DNA from: Acinetobacter lwoffii
GTDB taxonomy: Bacteria; Pseudomonadota; Gammaproteobacteria; Pseudomonadales; Moraxellaceae
NCBI RefSeq assembly: GCF_024129355.1
Contig: NZ_JAMXXP010000003.1
Coordinates: 1-64,000 of the forward strand
Direction of reading: 5' to 3'
DNA length: 64,000 bases
The translations under genes were made by a program, and so were the position numbers. This document shows, piece after piece, positions 1-8,891 of this stretch. Position 1 is the stretch's first letter. The number at the start of each line of letters is the position of its first letter. The notes under the pieces are model-generated. The model was given only the letters and a program-made list of their open reading frames with translations, had not been told where the DNA came from and made no database searches.

Positions 1-72
1 TATGACAAGCTCAAAAGAAATTATCAAAGTTCTGTTGCTTTAGCCTGTATATTTTTATGGCTACCTTTATAG
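1..72 (+). CDS. 3' end of an unidentified gene cut by the window edge
   Basis: Frame 1 is open from the first base and stops at TAG 70-72. The 23 visible residues are a short basic stretch (KLKRN) followed by a hydrophobic tail (VALACIFLWLPL), which looks like a C-terminal membrane segment. The stop lies about 60 bases before the next start. No family can be named from so few residues, and a chance open frame is possible. Confidence 0.35.
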   Translation, partial: YDKLKRNYQSSVALACIFLWLPL

Positions 73-135
73 GGTTAATTATGAACAGTAAATGTCAACA
101 GACCCTATTCTAATAAAAAAATCATAAGGTGAGTG

Positions 136-414
136 ATGAATATTTCTGCATTATTGGCATGTCTGTTTTTTTATTCAGCCCTGTATTTATTTTACTTCTT
201 TTTTGCCAAACAGCAGAATCTCCTGCTTTTACTGGCAGCCATCATTCTGATGGTTTTAACGGTTTTCATTATTCCCTCCTCGCATGAACGTCGTCGTCAA
301 GGTTTCGACTCGACCTTGAGGTTTGGAGAGTATTTTTATTGGCCCTTGATCATCTGGTGGCGTTTATTTATTTTGCCCATCAGCTGGCTGATTGCACTGA
401 TGTATCGCGATTAA
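136..414 (+). CDS. small inner-membrane protein, unknown function
   Basis: A 92-residue protein that I do not recognise. It has two hydrophobic segments near the N-terminus (about residues 3-22 and 28-47). A charged stretch rich in Arg follows (HERRRQ), then an aromatic-rich C-terminal half (YFYWPLIIWW) that is probably a third membrane segment. The ATG at 136 is preferred over the overlapping GTG at 133 because AAGG at 126-129 is then spaced 6 bases. It is convergent with the next gene and shares a bidirectional terminator with it. Confidence 0.65.
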   Translation: MNISALLACLFFYSALYLFYFFFAKQQNLLLLLAAIILMVLTVFIIPSSHERRRQGFDSTLRFGEYFYWPLIIWWRLFILPISWLIALMYRD

Positions 415-438
415 AAAAAGCACCCCAAGGTGCTTTTT
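415..438. terminator. bidirectional intrinsic terminator
   Basis: A hairpin AAAAGCACC-CCAA-GGTGCTTTT has an A-run on one side and a T-run on the other. It lies between two convergent genes, so it can serve both. Confidence 0.8.
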
Positions 439-453
439 AAAACTATTTATAAT

Positions 454-960
454 TTAGACTTTCGCTAATAAAGCCTCAAGAACGGCTTGATAGTGAATCT
501 GGATATCATCTTCTAAAATTTTATAAGCATTATCGAATTGCACCATTGGCCAGCCCTCTTTCCAGAACGGAAAAATATTGTGCAGGTCATGGGTGACAAT
601 GGCATCTTCACGCACAATTGCTTGGGCAATTTGTGACAGTACCTGTGCAGTTTCAGCACCATCAATCGCCATATAATCGATACCGCGCGCTTTTAAAATA
701 CGGATTCGGTCTTTTTTATAACGGATTTTTTTGATTTGTGCTGCATTCAGCCCCAAAGCCAAAGATACCGCTTCGACAAACTTGTCTTCAAATGACTGAT
801 TCAATGCTACTAAGGCTGCTTTATGCGCTTCCTGACGACCAGCTTTACCACCCTGACGAATTGCTGCTTGCGCCTCAGTATTTAGCTCATCCTTTTTCAT
901 ACTTTGCAGGATGTCTAAAATTTCGATGTCGCTTAACGCCTGAGGAGATTGATCAGTCAT
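454..960 (-). CDS. conserved hypothetical protein, soluble
   Basis: A 168-residue, mainly helical, soluble protein with no signal peptide or membrane segment. The N-terminal third is charged and Ala/Gln rich. The middle is basic (KKIRYKKDRIRILKARG, about residues 77-93), which could suit nucleic acid contact, though that is only inference. AAGGA lies 7 bases before ATG 960, so the start is well supported. I recognise no family and assign no function. Confidence 0.7.
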   Translation of the reverse strand: MTDQSPQALSDIEILDILQSMKKDELNTEAQAAIRQGGKAGRQEAHKAALVALNQSFEDKFVEAVSLALGLNAAQIKKIRYKKDRIRILKARGIDYMAIDGAETAQVLSQIAQAIVREDAIVTHDLHNIFPFWKEGWPMVQFDNAYKILEDDIQIHYQAVLEALLAKV

Positions 961-1131
961 AAACTGTCCTTAAAAAAATAAATCTTGAATCGGCTATTTT
1001 CGCATAATTCGTGGCTAAAAAACTAAAATCTTCATGATTAAAACAGCGCTGCGACCTGAAACTGCATTTCTTCTGCGATTTTGCGCAAAATCGACTATAG
1101 TGCTTCATCTATATATTAAATTAATCTCTGG

Positions 1132-1863
1132 ATGATGCCCACTACGCAAGTGACTTTGTTGCTGCAGCAACTTAAGCGCCAATATCCGACTGCATTTAAA
1201 GGAAATTACCTGTTTTACAGTCAGATTAAAATCCGTGGAATCTGGGATAAAGCCAAGCTCTTAATTCCTTGGGTCTTGGCCGCCATGATTTTTGTTCCCA
1301 TCAGTTTGATGTTAGGAGATCTGGTACAGCAATCTTTTGTGCAAATCAGCGAATTTCAGGCGCAAAGTTATGCCATTTTGGCCATTCTGTTGTTCCTGAT
1401 GTTGAGTCTCACCTTGATTCTGCACCAGATTCAGCATTCTTCTTATTCACTGTATCAGTTATTACGGCATATTCCGATCAGGATGGTTATTGTGATTCTG
1501 CTACAAGCCTTAAATCTGGTCTTTATGCAAAGTAGTTTGCTGATGTGGAGCTTATTCTTCTTTGGCGTGAGCTTTGGTTTTGTGCGCTTTTATCGGGAAA
1601 ATTTATTCAAGGAAAATAGTAAAAATATTGAGCACTATCAGCTACAACAATTACGTAAAATCTGTTTTTGGGCTTATAAAAAAACCTGTCTGATCCGACT
1701 AAAATTACGTTTTTATTCAAGCCATGATCCTCGGCATGCCGAACTAAAACAGCAATTAAATCACTATGCCGGGTTATATACGCGGCTACTGAAATATGAG
1801 CATCAATATTGTAAAACGATCAAGCATCTAGATGTCGACAGCTATCTGGATGAGAATTCATAG
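1132..1863 (+). CDS. membrane protein, paralogue of the gene at 2210
   Basis: A 243-residue protein with about four hydrophobic segments (around residues 42-62, 80-100, 115-133 and 135-150) between charged N- and C-terminal parts. The C-terminal domain is Tyr/Lys rich and soluble. It resembles the 228-residue product at 2210-2896: both open with a short Leu-rich segment and a Pro-x-Ala-Phe motif, and both carry L-Q-x-L-R-x-x-x-F-W-A-Y after the last membrane segment. ATG codons at 1132 and 1135 are both possible starts. Function unknown. Confidence 0.65.
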   Translation: MMPTTQVTLLLQQLKRQYPTAFKGNYLFYSQIKIRGIWDKAKLLIPWVLAAMIFVPISLMLGDLVQQSFVQISEFQAQSYAILAILLFLMLSLTLILHQIQHSSYSLYQLLRHIPIRMVIVILLQALNLVFMQSSLLMWSLFFFGVSFGFVRFYRENLFKENSKNIEHYQLQQLRKICFWAYKKTCLIRLKLRFYSSHDPRHAELKQQLNHYAGLYTRLLKYEHQYCKTIKHLDVDSYLDENS

Positions 1864-2032
1864 TTCCCTCTATCATTTTTCATTGGTCGTCTTAAAGATC
1901 TGCAAATATTAACTTTTAAAAACGCTGATTTGCTGGTTTTTAGAATAGAAACCACGGAATTGCTTGAAAAGAAAGCAATCATTTCTGAATTTGCTTGCCA
2001 AGCTTTATTTCGTCCTCTATTATTGCGCACAT

Positions 2033-2118
2033 GCCCGAGTGGTGAAATCGGTAGACACAGGGGATTTAAAATCCCCCGCCCACAAAGCGTGCCAGTTCGA
2101 GTCTGGCCTCGGGCACCA
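2033..2118 (+). tRNA. tRNA-Leu(UAA)
   Basis: An 86-base gene. Acceptor strands GCCCGAG and CTCGGGC pair perfectly, with discriminator A and an encoded CCA at 2116-2118. The anticodon stem GGGGA/TCCCC encloses TTTAAAA, giving anticodon UAA. A long variable arm, typical of class II tRNAs, lies between the anticodon stem and the T arm (GTTCGAGTC). It reads Leu UUA/UUG codons. It lies between two paralogous membrane protein genes, and its CCA end is part of a perfect 12-bp inverted repeat. Confidence 0.97.
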
Positions 2119-2141
2119 TTTTAATCTTTATTAAAATGGTG
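2114..2141. repeat. perfect 12-bp inverted repeat overlapping the tRNA-Leu 3' end
   Basis: CACCATTTTAAT (2114-2125) is followed by a 4-base loop and its exact complement ATTAAAATGGTG (2130-2141). The left arm includes the last acceptor base, the discriminator and the CCA of tRNA-Leu. In the transcript this hairpin would compete with acceptor stem folding until 3' processing. It is not followed by a strong T-run. Confidence 0.8.
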
Positions 2142-2149
2142 CAATAAAA

Positions 2150-2175
2150 AATCCAGCATTAGGCTGGTTTTTTTG
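2150..2175 (+). terminator. intrinsic terminator after tRNA-Leu
   Basis: A CCAGC / GCTGG stem with a short AT-rich loop is followed by a run of eight T. It ends the tRNA-Leu transcript before the next gene. Confidence 0.8.
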
Positions 2176-2209
2176 TGCCTGCATTTTATTCTTTTAGCGC
2201 GAAATCCCC

Positions 2210-2896
2210 ATGTCAGAATTAAAACACTTCGATCTCGCTACATTACAATTACGTCATCCAGACGCTTTTTTCCTGAAGCTGCGTTATAGCCGCTTTAAAT
2301 TTAATGCCCTGCAAAATATCCAGTTTGTTCTCGCGATTAATTTACTCTCTCTTCTGATCTGTGTAGCCTGCAGCATCAGTTCAGTATTCCTGGAATATTA
2401 TTTTTTCAAGAATGCCACGATTGCCTTTAATGTCACCTTAATTGTGCTGATGGCACTACTCTATCCCTATATCTGGCATGCACAATATCAGGCGCAATTC
2501 AGCTCCAAAGCCTATAGTCAGCGTTTGCAAAACTGTCTCTATCTGCAAATTCCAATTTTTCTGAGCTTATTGCTCAACCTTTATCTGATTCATTCGGATG
2601 TACTGGTCATCATTAGTATGATCATTTTAGCGATTTCTTCCTTTGGGGTGGTCATCCTGGAACCTTTATTTAAAAGTTCCTGTAGTGCGATTGACCAGAT
2701 CAGGTTGCAGAAACTCCGACAACTGGCTTTTTGGGCTTATCAACAATCCAAATCAAAAACACCACAACAGATTCAAGGTCAATCGAATCTGCAGGCTTAT
2801 TACCAAAACCTTTATCAGCAATGCATGAATGAAGAGCAACAATTACTCGGCTCAATTCGCTTTAATAGCTTTAAAGATTATTTGAACAGACAATAA
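2210..2896 (+). CDS. membrane protein, paralogue of the gene at 1132
   Basis: A 228-residue protein with an N-terminal soluble stretch (HFDLATLQLRHPDAF) and about four hydrophobic segments (near residues 40-62, 70-92, 108-130 and 130-150). The C-terminal domain is Gln/Tyr rich. It shares its layout and the L-Q-x-L-R-x-x-x-F-W-A-Y motif with the 243-residue protein upstream of tRNA-Leu, so the two probably arose by duplication around the tRNA. Function unknown. A terminator follows directly. Confidence 0.65.
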   Translation: MSELKHFDLATLQLRHPDAFFLKLRYSRFKFNALQNIQFVLAINLLSLLICVACSISSVFLEYYFFKNATIAFNVTLIVLMALLYPYIWHAQYQAQFSSKAYSQRLQNCLYLQIPIFLSLLLNLYLIHSDVLVIISMIILAISSFGVVILEPLFKSSCSAIDQIRLQKLRQLAFWAYQQSKSKTPQQIQGQSNLQAYYQNLYQQCMNEEQQLLGSIRFNSFKDYLNRQ

Positions 2897-2921
2897 AAAA
2901 CCCTGCATCTGCAGGGTTTTC
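2896..2921. terminator. bidirectional intrinsic terminator
   Basis: A near-perfect palindrome AAAACCCTGC-ATCT-GCAGGGTTTT lies between convergent genes. Confidence 0.8.
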
Positions 2922-2926
2922 TTAAA

Positions 2927-3241
2927 TCACCATTCACGATTGGTAATCAGTTCTTCCATTTCAATCTCGAACAGGCCGTGCTCTTGCACCACCATCATCA
3001 TGGCTTCGGCAATATAATCCGCGGCAGTATCATCCAGAGACGAATCCAGATCTTCGAACTGAGGTTTCATGATATTGATATCAGCCACAGTCAGATTGGC
3101 AAGCTGGTAAATTTCTTGATCTGACAAACCTGATTTAGCGACTTTTTGGGCAAAACGTTCGATGTGCTGCTTGATTTCAGCAACCAGAATATCGGGATAA
3201 TATTCATCATCGAACATGGGGAGAAGTAAATCTGCAAACAT
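2927..3241 (-). CDS. small acidic conserved protein, possibly DUF5713-like
   Basis: A 104-residue acidic, helical protein. The motif MFDDEYYPDILV near the N-terminus, then a helical region and an acidic Asp/Glu/Met-rich C-terminus, reminds me of the DUF5713 family. I cannot confirm that without a profile search. ATG 3241 is chosen over the in-frame GTG at 3250 because AGAG precedes it by about 8 bases. No signal peptide or membrane segment. Function unknown. Confidence 0.6.
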   Translation of the reverse strand: MFADLLLPMFDDEYYPDILVAEIKQHIERFAQKVAKSGLSDQEIYQLANLTVADINIMKPQFEDLDSSLDDTAADYIAEAMMMVVQEHGLFEIEMEELITNREW

Positions 3242-3349
3242 TACAGGCACTCTAAAGGATGACTATCTAATCTAAGCGTGCCTATATAGCATATTGTTGC
3301 TCAAAAGCCAAACAACATTGCCAAGTGGTTGATTTGCTGCTTTCAATTT

Positions 3350-4201
3350 CTAAGCCGTTTGCATGGCTTGCCAGACTTTAATCGCATCGGCTGTGACTTT
3401 AACATCATGTGCCCGTACCATACATGCACCCTGCTGAATACTTAGTAAATGTGCTGTTGCCGAACCTACCGCACGCTCTTGCGGTGCTTCACCATTTAGA
3501 ACTGCTCCGATAAAGCGTTTACGAGATAAAGCAGACAAAATCGGATAGCCCATTTCTGTCAATTTATAAAACTCTTGCAACAGCTTTAAATTTTGCTGGG
3601 CATTTTTAGCGAAACCAAAACCTGGATCGATCATGATATTTTCCGCTTTTACTCCCACATCCAAGGCATCCTGAACACGTTGAGATAACTCGCGAATCAC
3701 ATCAACAGTGACATCCTCATATTGATCCAGATTGTTCATGGTGGTCGGCTCACCGCGCATATGCATGATGATCACTGGAATATTGAGTTCTGCTGCGGTC
3801 TGCAATGCATTCGGCCGAGTCAAAGCACGGACATCATTCCAGATATGTGCTCCGGCCCGAACCGCTGCGCGTATGACTTCAGGTTGCGACGTATCAATCG
3901 AGAGAATGACCTTATGTTTAGCCAGTTCTTCCACCACAGGCACTACGCGGCGAATTTCTTCTTCCACTTCTACCACTGCGGCACCTGGACGGGTCGATTC
4001 ACCGCCAATATCAATCACGGTCGCGCCTTCAGCGATCATTTCAAGCGCACGTGCGACTGCATCTTCTTTGTGATTATGCCGACCACCATCACTAAAAGAG
4101 TCTGGGGTGACATTGAGAATCCCCATCACATGCGGCTGGGATAAGTCCAATTTTAAATCACCAAATGTCCATACATGTGGTAACAAAGGCATCAGCTGCA
4201 T
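3350..4201 (-). CDS. folP: dihydropteroate synthase
   Basis: This enzyme condenses p-aminobenzoate with 6-hydroxymethyl-dihydropterin pyrophosphate in cytoplasmic folate synthesis, and is the sulfonamide target. Family signatures are clear: MGILNVTPDSFSDGG (about residues 26-40), the pterin-binding stretch IDIGGESTRPGA (about 63-74), the Asp-rich region around IWNDV, and DPGFGFAKN, then SRKRFIG in the C-terminal half. At 283 residues it has the usual length for a TIM-barrel DHPS. The start at ATG 4201 has a weak ribosome site, and an ATG three codons later is an alternative. It lies near ftsH, as in many gammaproteobacteria, but an acetyltransferase gene separates the two. Confidence 0.95.
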   Translation of the reverse strand: MQLMPLLPHVWTFGDLKLDLSQPHVMGILNVTPDSFSDGGRHNHKEDAVARALEMIAEGATVIDIGGESTRPGAAVVEVEEEIRRVVPVVEELAKHKVILSIDTSQPEVIRAAVRAGAHIWNDVRALTRPNALQTAAELNIPVIIMHMRGEPTTMNNLDQYEDVTVDVIRELSQRVQDALDVGVKAENIMIDPGFGFAKNAQQNLKLLQEFYKLTEMGYPILSALSRKRFIGAVLNGEAPQERAVGSATAHLLSIQQGACMVRAHDVKVTADAIKVWQAMQTA

Positions 4202-4279
4202 GATTCAATACTCACTCAAAATAACCCCGATATTGTCTTATGGATCGCTGAATAAAGCAAAGTGGAATAAGGCTAGGAC

Positions 4280-4912
4280 CTAGATTTCGAAGTAATTGTT
4301 TTGGGAATATTGCATCAGTTTAGTCTGTAATAATGCTTTCACATCTGCCCATTCACTTTCTAAAATACTATAGATATAGCTATCTCGAATAGTCTGTCCA
4401 TCTTTACGTAGCATATGACACCTGATAATGCCATCTCGTTTGGCACCTAATGCCTCAATCGCTTTTTGGCTGGGAAGATTCAAATGATCAGTTCGAAAGC
4501 CGACCACCTGAGCATTTAAATTTTCAAAAGCATGTCTTAACAAAAGATATTTACAAACGCGATTTACATAAGCTCTGTGATAGCGCTTGGCATACCAGGT
4601 ATAACCAATTTCAAAACGTGGAATTTCCGCTTTAATATCATGATAACTGGTGGTTCCAATTGCTTGGCCGGAGTTTAAATCAATTACGGCAAAAGCCATC
4701 CTTTCACCTTGAACTTGCTGTTCAAAGGCCTGAGAAAAATATTTTTTTAAGTTATGCAGATAAGGTACTGAGTTATATAAAATCTCGCCTAAATTTTCTT
4801 CGGCACATGCACTGGCTAAATCAGAAAAATGTTCCCAGCTCAACGGTTCAAGACGAAGCTGGTAAGCACTGGATTCCAGAACAGGCATATTCATTTTTAT
4901 TTTCTTATTCAT
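4280..4912 (-). CDS. GNAT-family N-acetyltransferase (RimJ/RimL-like)
   Basis: A probable acetyl-CoA dependent N-acetyltransferase of about 210 residues. Visible features are the N-terminal beta strand YQLRLEPLSWEHF, the central strand FEIGYTW and the acetyl-CoA region AYVNRVCKYLLLRHAF. Next comes the RimJ-like VVGFRTDHLNLPSQKAIEALGAKRDGI, where Asn and Ser precede the Ala-rich helix. Longer reading frames begin inside the ftsH terminator, so ATG 4912 is chosen; ATG 4894 is an alternative. The substrate is unknown: RimJ-like members modify protein N-termini or small amines. It sits between folP and ftsH. Confidence 0.8.
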   Translation of the reverse strand: MNKKIKMNMPVLESSAYQLRLEPLSWEHFSDLASACAEENLGEILYNSVPYLHNLKKYFSQAFEQQVQGERMAFAVIDLNSGQAIGTTSYHDIKAEIPRFEIGYTWYAKRYHRAYVNRVCKYLLLRHAFENLNAQVVGFRTDHLNLPSQKAIEALGAKRDGIIRCHMLRKDGQTIRDSYIYSILESEWADVKALLQTKLMQYSQNNYFEI

Positions 4913-4963
4913 TTTTAATAGCTCAATATAACACTCAAAAAGATATGACAAAAATGACAAGCA

Positions 4964-4993
4964 TAAAAAAACCACCCGAAGGTGGTTTTTTTT
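4964..4993 (-). terminator. intrinsic terminator of ftsH
   Basis: Stem ACCACC-CGAA-GGTGGT with an A-run and a T-run on either side lies just downstream of ftsH on the minus strand. It also separates ftsH from the acetyltransferase gene. Confidence 0.8.
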
Positions 4994-5000
4994 ATTGAGC

Positions 5001-6923
5001 TTAGTTCGCTGGCAATGGCGGAGGAGTCAGCGGACCATCATCTGGCGTTACATCAATCACAGGATTATCTGCAACATAGACTTTTGGTGGCTGAGGCTCA
5101 CGACCTTCCATGATGTCACGGATTTGATCACGATCAATGGTTTCCCATTCCATCAAGGCTTTCACCATCGCATGGGCAATATCTTTTTTGCTTTCCAAGA
5201 TATCGCGTGCGATTTTATATTGCTCATCTAGAATTCGACGAATTTCACGATCGACTTCTAGTTGTGTGGTTTCCGAAATACTGCGGCTACCAATACTGCC
5301 CATGAAAGATTGCTGTGCATCTTCTTCATAGACCATGACACCGAGTTTGTCCGACATACCATATTTGGTCACCATCGCACGTGCCATTTTGGTTGCACGT
5401 TCGAAGTCATTTGAAGCGCCGGTCGACATCTGGTTAATGAAGACTTCTTCAGCAATACGGCCACCAAACAAAATCGAAAGTTCATTCAACATTTTGTCTT
5501 TGTAATGGCTGGTCTGGTCAAATTCAGGCAGCTGCCAGGTAACACCTAAAGCCCAGCCACGTGGCATGATTGTCACCTTATGCACAGGATCTGTACCTGG
5601 CAAGCTTTCAGCAACAATCGCATGCCCTGCTTCATGATAAGCCGTCGCACGACGCTCTTCATCACGAAGTACCATCGATTTACGCTCAGGACCCATATAC
5701 AGCTTGTCTTTTGCATCTTCAAAGTCATGCATATCGACGGTGTTTTTGTTACGGCGTGCAGCAAATAAAGCAGCTTCATTCACCAGGTTTGCTAATTGCG
5801 CACCCGAGAAGCCCGGTGTACCACGTGCAAGAACTTTAACATCCACACCTGTCACTGAAGGCAATTTTTTCAAATGTACATTCAGGATTTGTTCACGACC
5901 TTTAATGTCTGGCAAACCAACCACAACTTGACGGTCAAAACGGCCTGGACGAAGAAGTGCTTTATCCAGTACATCTGCACGGTTGGTTGCAGCAATCACG
6001 ATAATGCCTTCATTGCCCTCAAAGCCGTCCATTTCAACCAGCATCTGGTTCAGTGTCTGTTCACGTTCATCGTGACCACCACCAGTACCTGAACCACGAT
6101 GACGACCGACTGCATCAATCTCATCAATAAAGATGATACATGGCGCATGACGTTTCGCCTGTTCGAACATGTCACGAACACGGGATGCACCGACACCGAC
6201 AAACATCTCAACGAAGTCAGAACCTGAAATACTAAAGAATGGAACTTTCGCTTCACCGGCAATGGCTTTGGCAAGTAGGGTTTTACCCGTACCTGGAGGA
6301 CCCACCATTAACACACCACGTGGAATACTCGCACCCAGACGTTTAAATTTGGTTGGATCTTTCAGGAAATCTACGATTTCAACGACTTCTTGCTTGGCTT
6401 CGTCACAACCAGCAACATCAGTGAAAGTGACTTTAATCTGGTCTTCAGACAGCATTTTGGCTTTAGATTTACCAAAACTCATTGGGCCGTTTTTACCACC
6501 TGCACCGCCACCCATGTTGCGCATAAAGAACATGAATAACAAAATGATTAAAAGTACAGGGAAACTTGCAATAAGCAACTGCATGAGCAAGCCTTGACGT
6601 TGTGGTGCTTCACCTTCAACCACAACATTATTTTTAATCAGGCTTGGCATCAGTTCAGGATCCTGAACTGCCGGACGGATACTTTCAAACTCTGAACCGT
6701 TCGATTTTTCGCCACGGATTCTTTCGCCGTCAATCACAACTTGTTTAATTTGGCCAGCATTGACCGCGGCAACAAACTCTGAGTAGTTCATTGTAGTCGG
6801 TTGATTGCGGTCACTGACGTTGCTGAAGATTAACACCAGCACACCCAGTATCACGAGCCACAATACGGCATTCTTAAAAAGATCGCTCAAAGCTTTATTC
6901 CCATTCCAATCTAATTTGATCAT
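5001..6923 (-). CDS. ftsH: ATP-dependent zinc metalloprotease FtsH
   Basis: Membrane-anchored AAA+ protease that extracts and degrades membrane proteins and short-lived regulators as a hexamer. It has 640 residues. Two membrane segments (about 17-35 and 111-134) flank a periplasmic domain. The AAA module has Walker A GPPGTGKT at 208-215, Walker B IIFIDEID at 263-270 and the second region of homology ending RPGRFD near 325-330. The zinc site HEAGH is at 430-434. The C-terminus is Pro-rich. All key residues are intact. It follows rlmE on the same strand at about 100 bases, the common rlmE-ftsH pairing. Confidence 0.98.
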   Translation of the reverse strand: MIKLDWNGNKALSDLFKNAVLWLVILGVLVLIFSNVSDRNQPTTMNYSEFVAAVNAGQIKQVVIDGERIRGEKSNGSEFESIRPAVQDPELMPSLIKNNVVVEGEAPQRQGLLMQLLIASFPVLLIILLFMFFMRNMGGGAGGKNGPMSFGKSKAKMLSEDQIKVTFTDVAGCDEAKQEVVEIVDFLKDPTKFKRLGASIPRGVLMVGPPGTGKTLLAKAIAGEAKVPFFSISGSDFVEMFVGVGASRVRDMFEQAKRHAPCIIFIDEIDAVGRHRGSGTGGGHDEREQTLNQMLVEMDGFEGNEGIIVIAATNRADVLDKALLRPGRFDRQVVVGLPDIKGREQILNVHLKKLPSVTGVDVKVLARGTPGFSGAQLANLVNEAALFAARRNKNTVDMHDFEDAKDKLYMGPERKSMVLRDEERRATAYHEAGHAIVAESLPGTDPVHKVTIMPRGWALGVTWQLPEFDQTSHYKDKMLNELSILFGGRIAEEVFINQMSTGASNDFERATKMARAMVTKYGMSDKLGVMVYEEDAQQSFMGSIGSRSISETTQLEVDREIRRILDEQYKIARDILESKKDIAHAMVKALMEWETIDRDQIRDIMEGREPQPPKVYVADNPVIDVTPDDGPLTPPPLPAN

Positions 6924-7022
6924 GCCCTGTTCAGGGTGACCTTAATACTTAAGCTGTAAATCAACTTACAATTATCTGAAAACGTACAAAATGCACAATT
7001 TTTAACGACTTGGCAAGTAGAC

Positions 7023-7673
7023 TTATTTTAAAGCCTTCTTACGTCCCTGCCCGATCAGGAAAACTTCCTTGGAGCGAGCACGTGATGCCAAAGGTTTAGA
7101 TGTTTTCAGAACATCAAAACTATCAACCACTTGCTTACGGAATTCGTCAAAACCTGAACCTTGGAAAACTTTTACCACAAATTGACCTTTAGGGCCTAGC
7201 ACCTTGTTGGCAAAATCCAGTGCAAGTTCACACAAGTAAATCTGACGCGGTTGATCTACAGCCTTATTACCTGATGTATTGGGGGCCATATCTGAAATTA
7301 CAACGTCTACAGTACGACCATCTAAAATTTCTAACAATTGCTGGAAGACTTCTTCTTCACGAAAGTCGCCTTGCAAGAAAGTCACATCAGGTAATGCATC
7401 CATTGGTAAAATGTCAGATGCAATCAATAAACCCTTGTCACCGACTAGCTTACCTGCGATTTGTGACCAACTCCCGGGAGCTGCACCCAAGTCGACTACG
7501 GTCATGCCGGGTTTGATGATCTTGTACTTTTCTTGCATCTCTAAGAGCTTATATGCTGCACGCGCACGATAGCCGTCCTTTTGTGCCTTTTTCACATAAG
7601 GATCGTCTAAATGCTCTCTCATCCAATCACGACTACTTTTAGATAACTTTTGGTTGGTAATGCGTGTAGCCAT
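7023..7673 (-). CDS. rlmE: 23S rRNA (uridine-2'-O)-methyltransferase RlmE
   Basis: SAM-dependent 2'-O-methyltransferase of the RrmJ/FtsJ family, which modifies U2552 (E. coli numbering) in the 23S A-loop and promotes late 50S assembly. At 216 residues it is close to the usual 209. Motifs seen are the SAM-binding [13 protein letters not shown] (about residues 59-71), [12 protein letters not shown] (about 124-135) and the catalytic-lysine strand FVVKVFQG (about 163-170). GAGAG precedes ATG 7673 as a ribosome site. It is upstream of ftsH on the same strand. Confidence 0.96.
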   Translation of the reverse strand: MATRITNQKLSKSSRDWMREHLDDPYVKKAQKDGYRARAAYKLLEMQEKYKIIKPGMTVVDLGAAPGSWSQIAGKLVGDKGLLIASDILPMDALPDVTFLQGDFREEEVFQQLLEILDGRTVDVVISDMAPNTSGNKAVDQPRQIYLCELALDFANKVLGPKGQFVVKVFQGSGFDEFRKQVVDSFDVLKTSKPLASRARSKEVFLIGQGRKKALK

Positions 7674-7830
7674 AACTCTCTAAATAAAAAAACGTCTAAT
7701 TATTAATTGTACGTGAAAAAGACATATTTTGCAGTATACATGTGTATCTAAATCTAGGAGTTTTGCTCGTTATGAAGAGATATTGGAAATGATTATTTCC
7801 TGATAATTTAAAGCGTTTGTTTTTTGCTTT

Positions 7831-7839
7831 TGCTATACT
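7831..7839 (+). promoter_or_regulatory. extended -10 promoter for yhbY
   Basis: TGC-TATACT matches an extended -10 element. It lies about 30 bases before the yhbY start in an AT-rich intergenic region between divergent genes. No convincing -35 box is visible, as expected for extended -10 promoters. Confidence 0.45.
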
Positions 7840-7868
7840 AAGCCGTTTTAAAATTCAGGTTATCTCTC

Positions 7869-8192
7869 ATGGCGTCTTTATCTATTCAGGAACGTAAGCG
7901 TTTACGTCAAATCGGACATGCTTTAAACCCGGTCGTTATGCTGGGTGACAAAGGCCTGACTGAAAATGTCATCGAAGAATTGGCGCGTGCTTTAAACGAT
8001 CACGAACTGATTAAAGTAAAAATCGTAGCTGAAGATCGTGAAGCGCGTGCAGCATTGATTGCTGAAATTTCAGAAGCGACTGGTGCCGAAGTAGTTCAAA
8101 CTATTGGTAAAATTGCGCTGCTTTACAAGAAAGCTGCGAAACAAAACCAAAAATTGTCCAACCTTGTCCGTTTCGCTCATCTGTCTAACTAA
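7869..8192 (+). CDS. yhbY: ribosome assembly RNA-binding protein YhbY
   Basis: Small CRS1/YhbY-domain protein of 107 residues that binds pre-50S particles. The fold signature is clear: an N-terminal helix (QERKRLRQIGHALNP), then VMLGDKGLTENVIEEL with the GxxG-like loop, then LIKVKIVAEDREAR and the C-terminal strand with the alkaline Lys-rich end. It lies divergent from rlmE, which acts in the same process. This arrangement is common. Confidence 0.93.
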   Translation: MASLSIQERKRLRQIGHALNPVVMLGDKGLTENVIEELARALNDHELIKVKIVAEDREARAALIAEISEATGAEVVQTIGKIALLYKKAAKQNQKLSNLVRFAHLSN

Positions 8193-8203
8193 GTACAGGA
8201 CTT

Positions 8204-8743
8204 ATGGCAAGTTACGAACTTAGCGCATTTGATCGCCGTTTTCAGGCCATCTCTCTGGTTGCCGCCATTGAACAGCAAGGCCCATGCAATTTAAATGTGG
8301 GCTTCTGGATCCGTGATCCCAATCAGTACATCTTGTGGCCCGACATGGTGACGGCACATCCCCGTCAGGATTTCCTGTGGGAACAGACCTGCTTTGAAAT
8401 TTTTATTGGGGTTCAGGGCGAAGATTTTTATCGTGAGATTAATCTTTCCCCTTCTCAGGCCTGGCAGGCTTATCAATTTGAAGAATACCGTTATCCTGAA
8501 GATATGCCACCGCAAGCTGCGGATGATATTGAGCTGAATCAGCTCAAACGTACGCATTATGGTCTTAATGTCAGTGTAGATCTGACTAATTTTATGGCAA
8601 CACATAAACTGAAATGGGAAAACTTGTTCCTGGGTTTATCTGCTGTTTTAAAAACCTCACAAGGTGATCAATACTATGCCATGCAGCATAGTAGTCCTCA
8701 GGCAGATTTTCATAATAAACGTGACTGGTTGCATGTATTTTAA
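8204..8743 (+). CDS. DOMON-like domain protein
   Basis: A 179-residue protein with a beta-rich pattern and no signal peptide. Residues around 40-70 contain WPDMVTAHPRQDFLWEQTCFEIFIG, typical of the DOMON-like family in proteobacteria, and later FYREINLSPSQAWQAY. DOMON domains bind haem or sugars in other proteins, but no ligand can be assigned here. It starts 11 bases after the yhbY stop, with AGGA before ATG 8204, so the two genes are probably co-transcribed. Confidence 0.75.
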   Translation: MASYELSAFDRRFQAISLVAAIEQQGPCNLNVGFWIRDPNQYILWPDMVTAHPRQDFLWEQTCFEIFIGVQGEDFYREINLSPSQAWQAYQFEEYRYPEDMPPQAADDIELNQLKRTHYGLNVSVDLTNFMATHKLKWENLFLGLSAVLKTSQGDQYYAMQHSSPQADFHNKRDWLHVF

Positions 8744-8791
8744 ATAGATTGACGCTGTGCATCAGCTATTTAAAGTGTAACAGGCGAATAC

Positions 8792-8822
8792 AACGTGAGA
8801 CTTAAAGTCTCACGTTTTTGTT
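8792..8822 (+). terminator. intrinsic terminator of the yhbY operon
   Basis: A long near-perfect stem AACGTGAGACTT / AAGTCTCACGTT is followed by a T-run. Confidence 0.85.
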
Positions 8823-8891
8823 TATTGCTCAACAATGATTGATCCTCTGTATAATTATTTTAGATTTTTTATTGTTTTCAACGTTCATATT

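Noticed and set aside
738..962. Plus-strand frame opposite the 168-residue gene
   Set aside because: It is fully contained in the antisense of a gene with a good start signal, and its product shows no coherent pattern.
3722..4144. Plus-strand frames opposite folP
   Set aside because: They mirror a complete, conserved folP gene on the other strand and lack ribosome sites.
6169..6597. 142-residue plus-strand frame opposite ftsH
   Set aside because: It is antisense to the conserved AAA domain of ftsH and has low-complexity Pro/Ser content.
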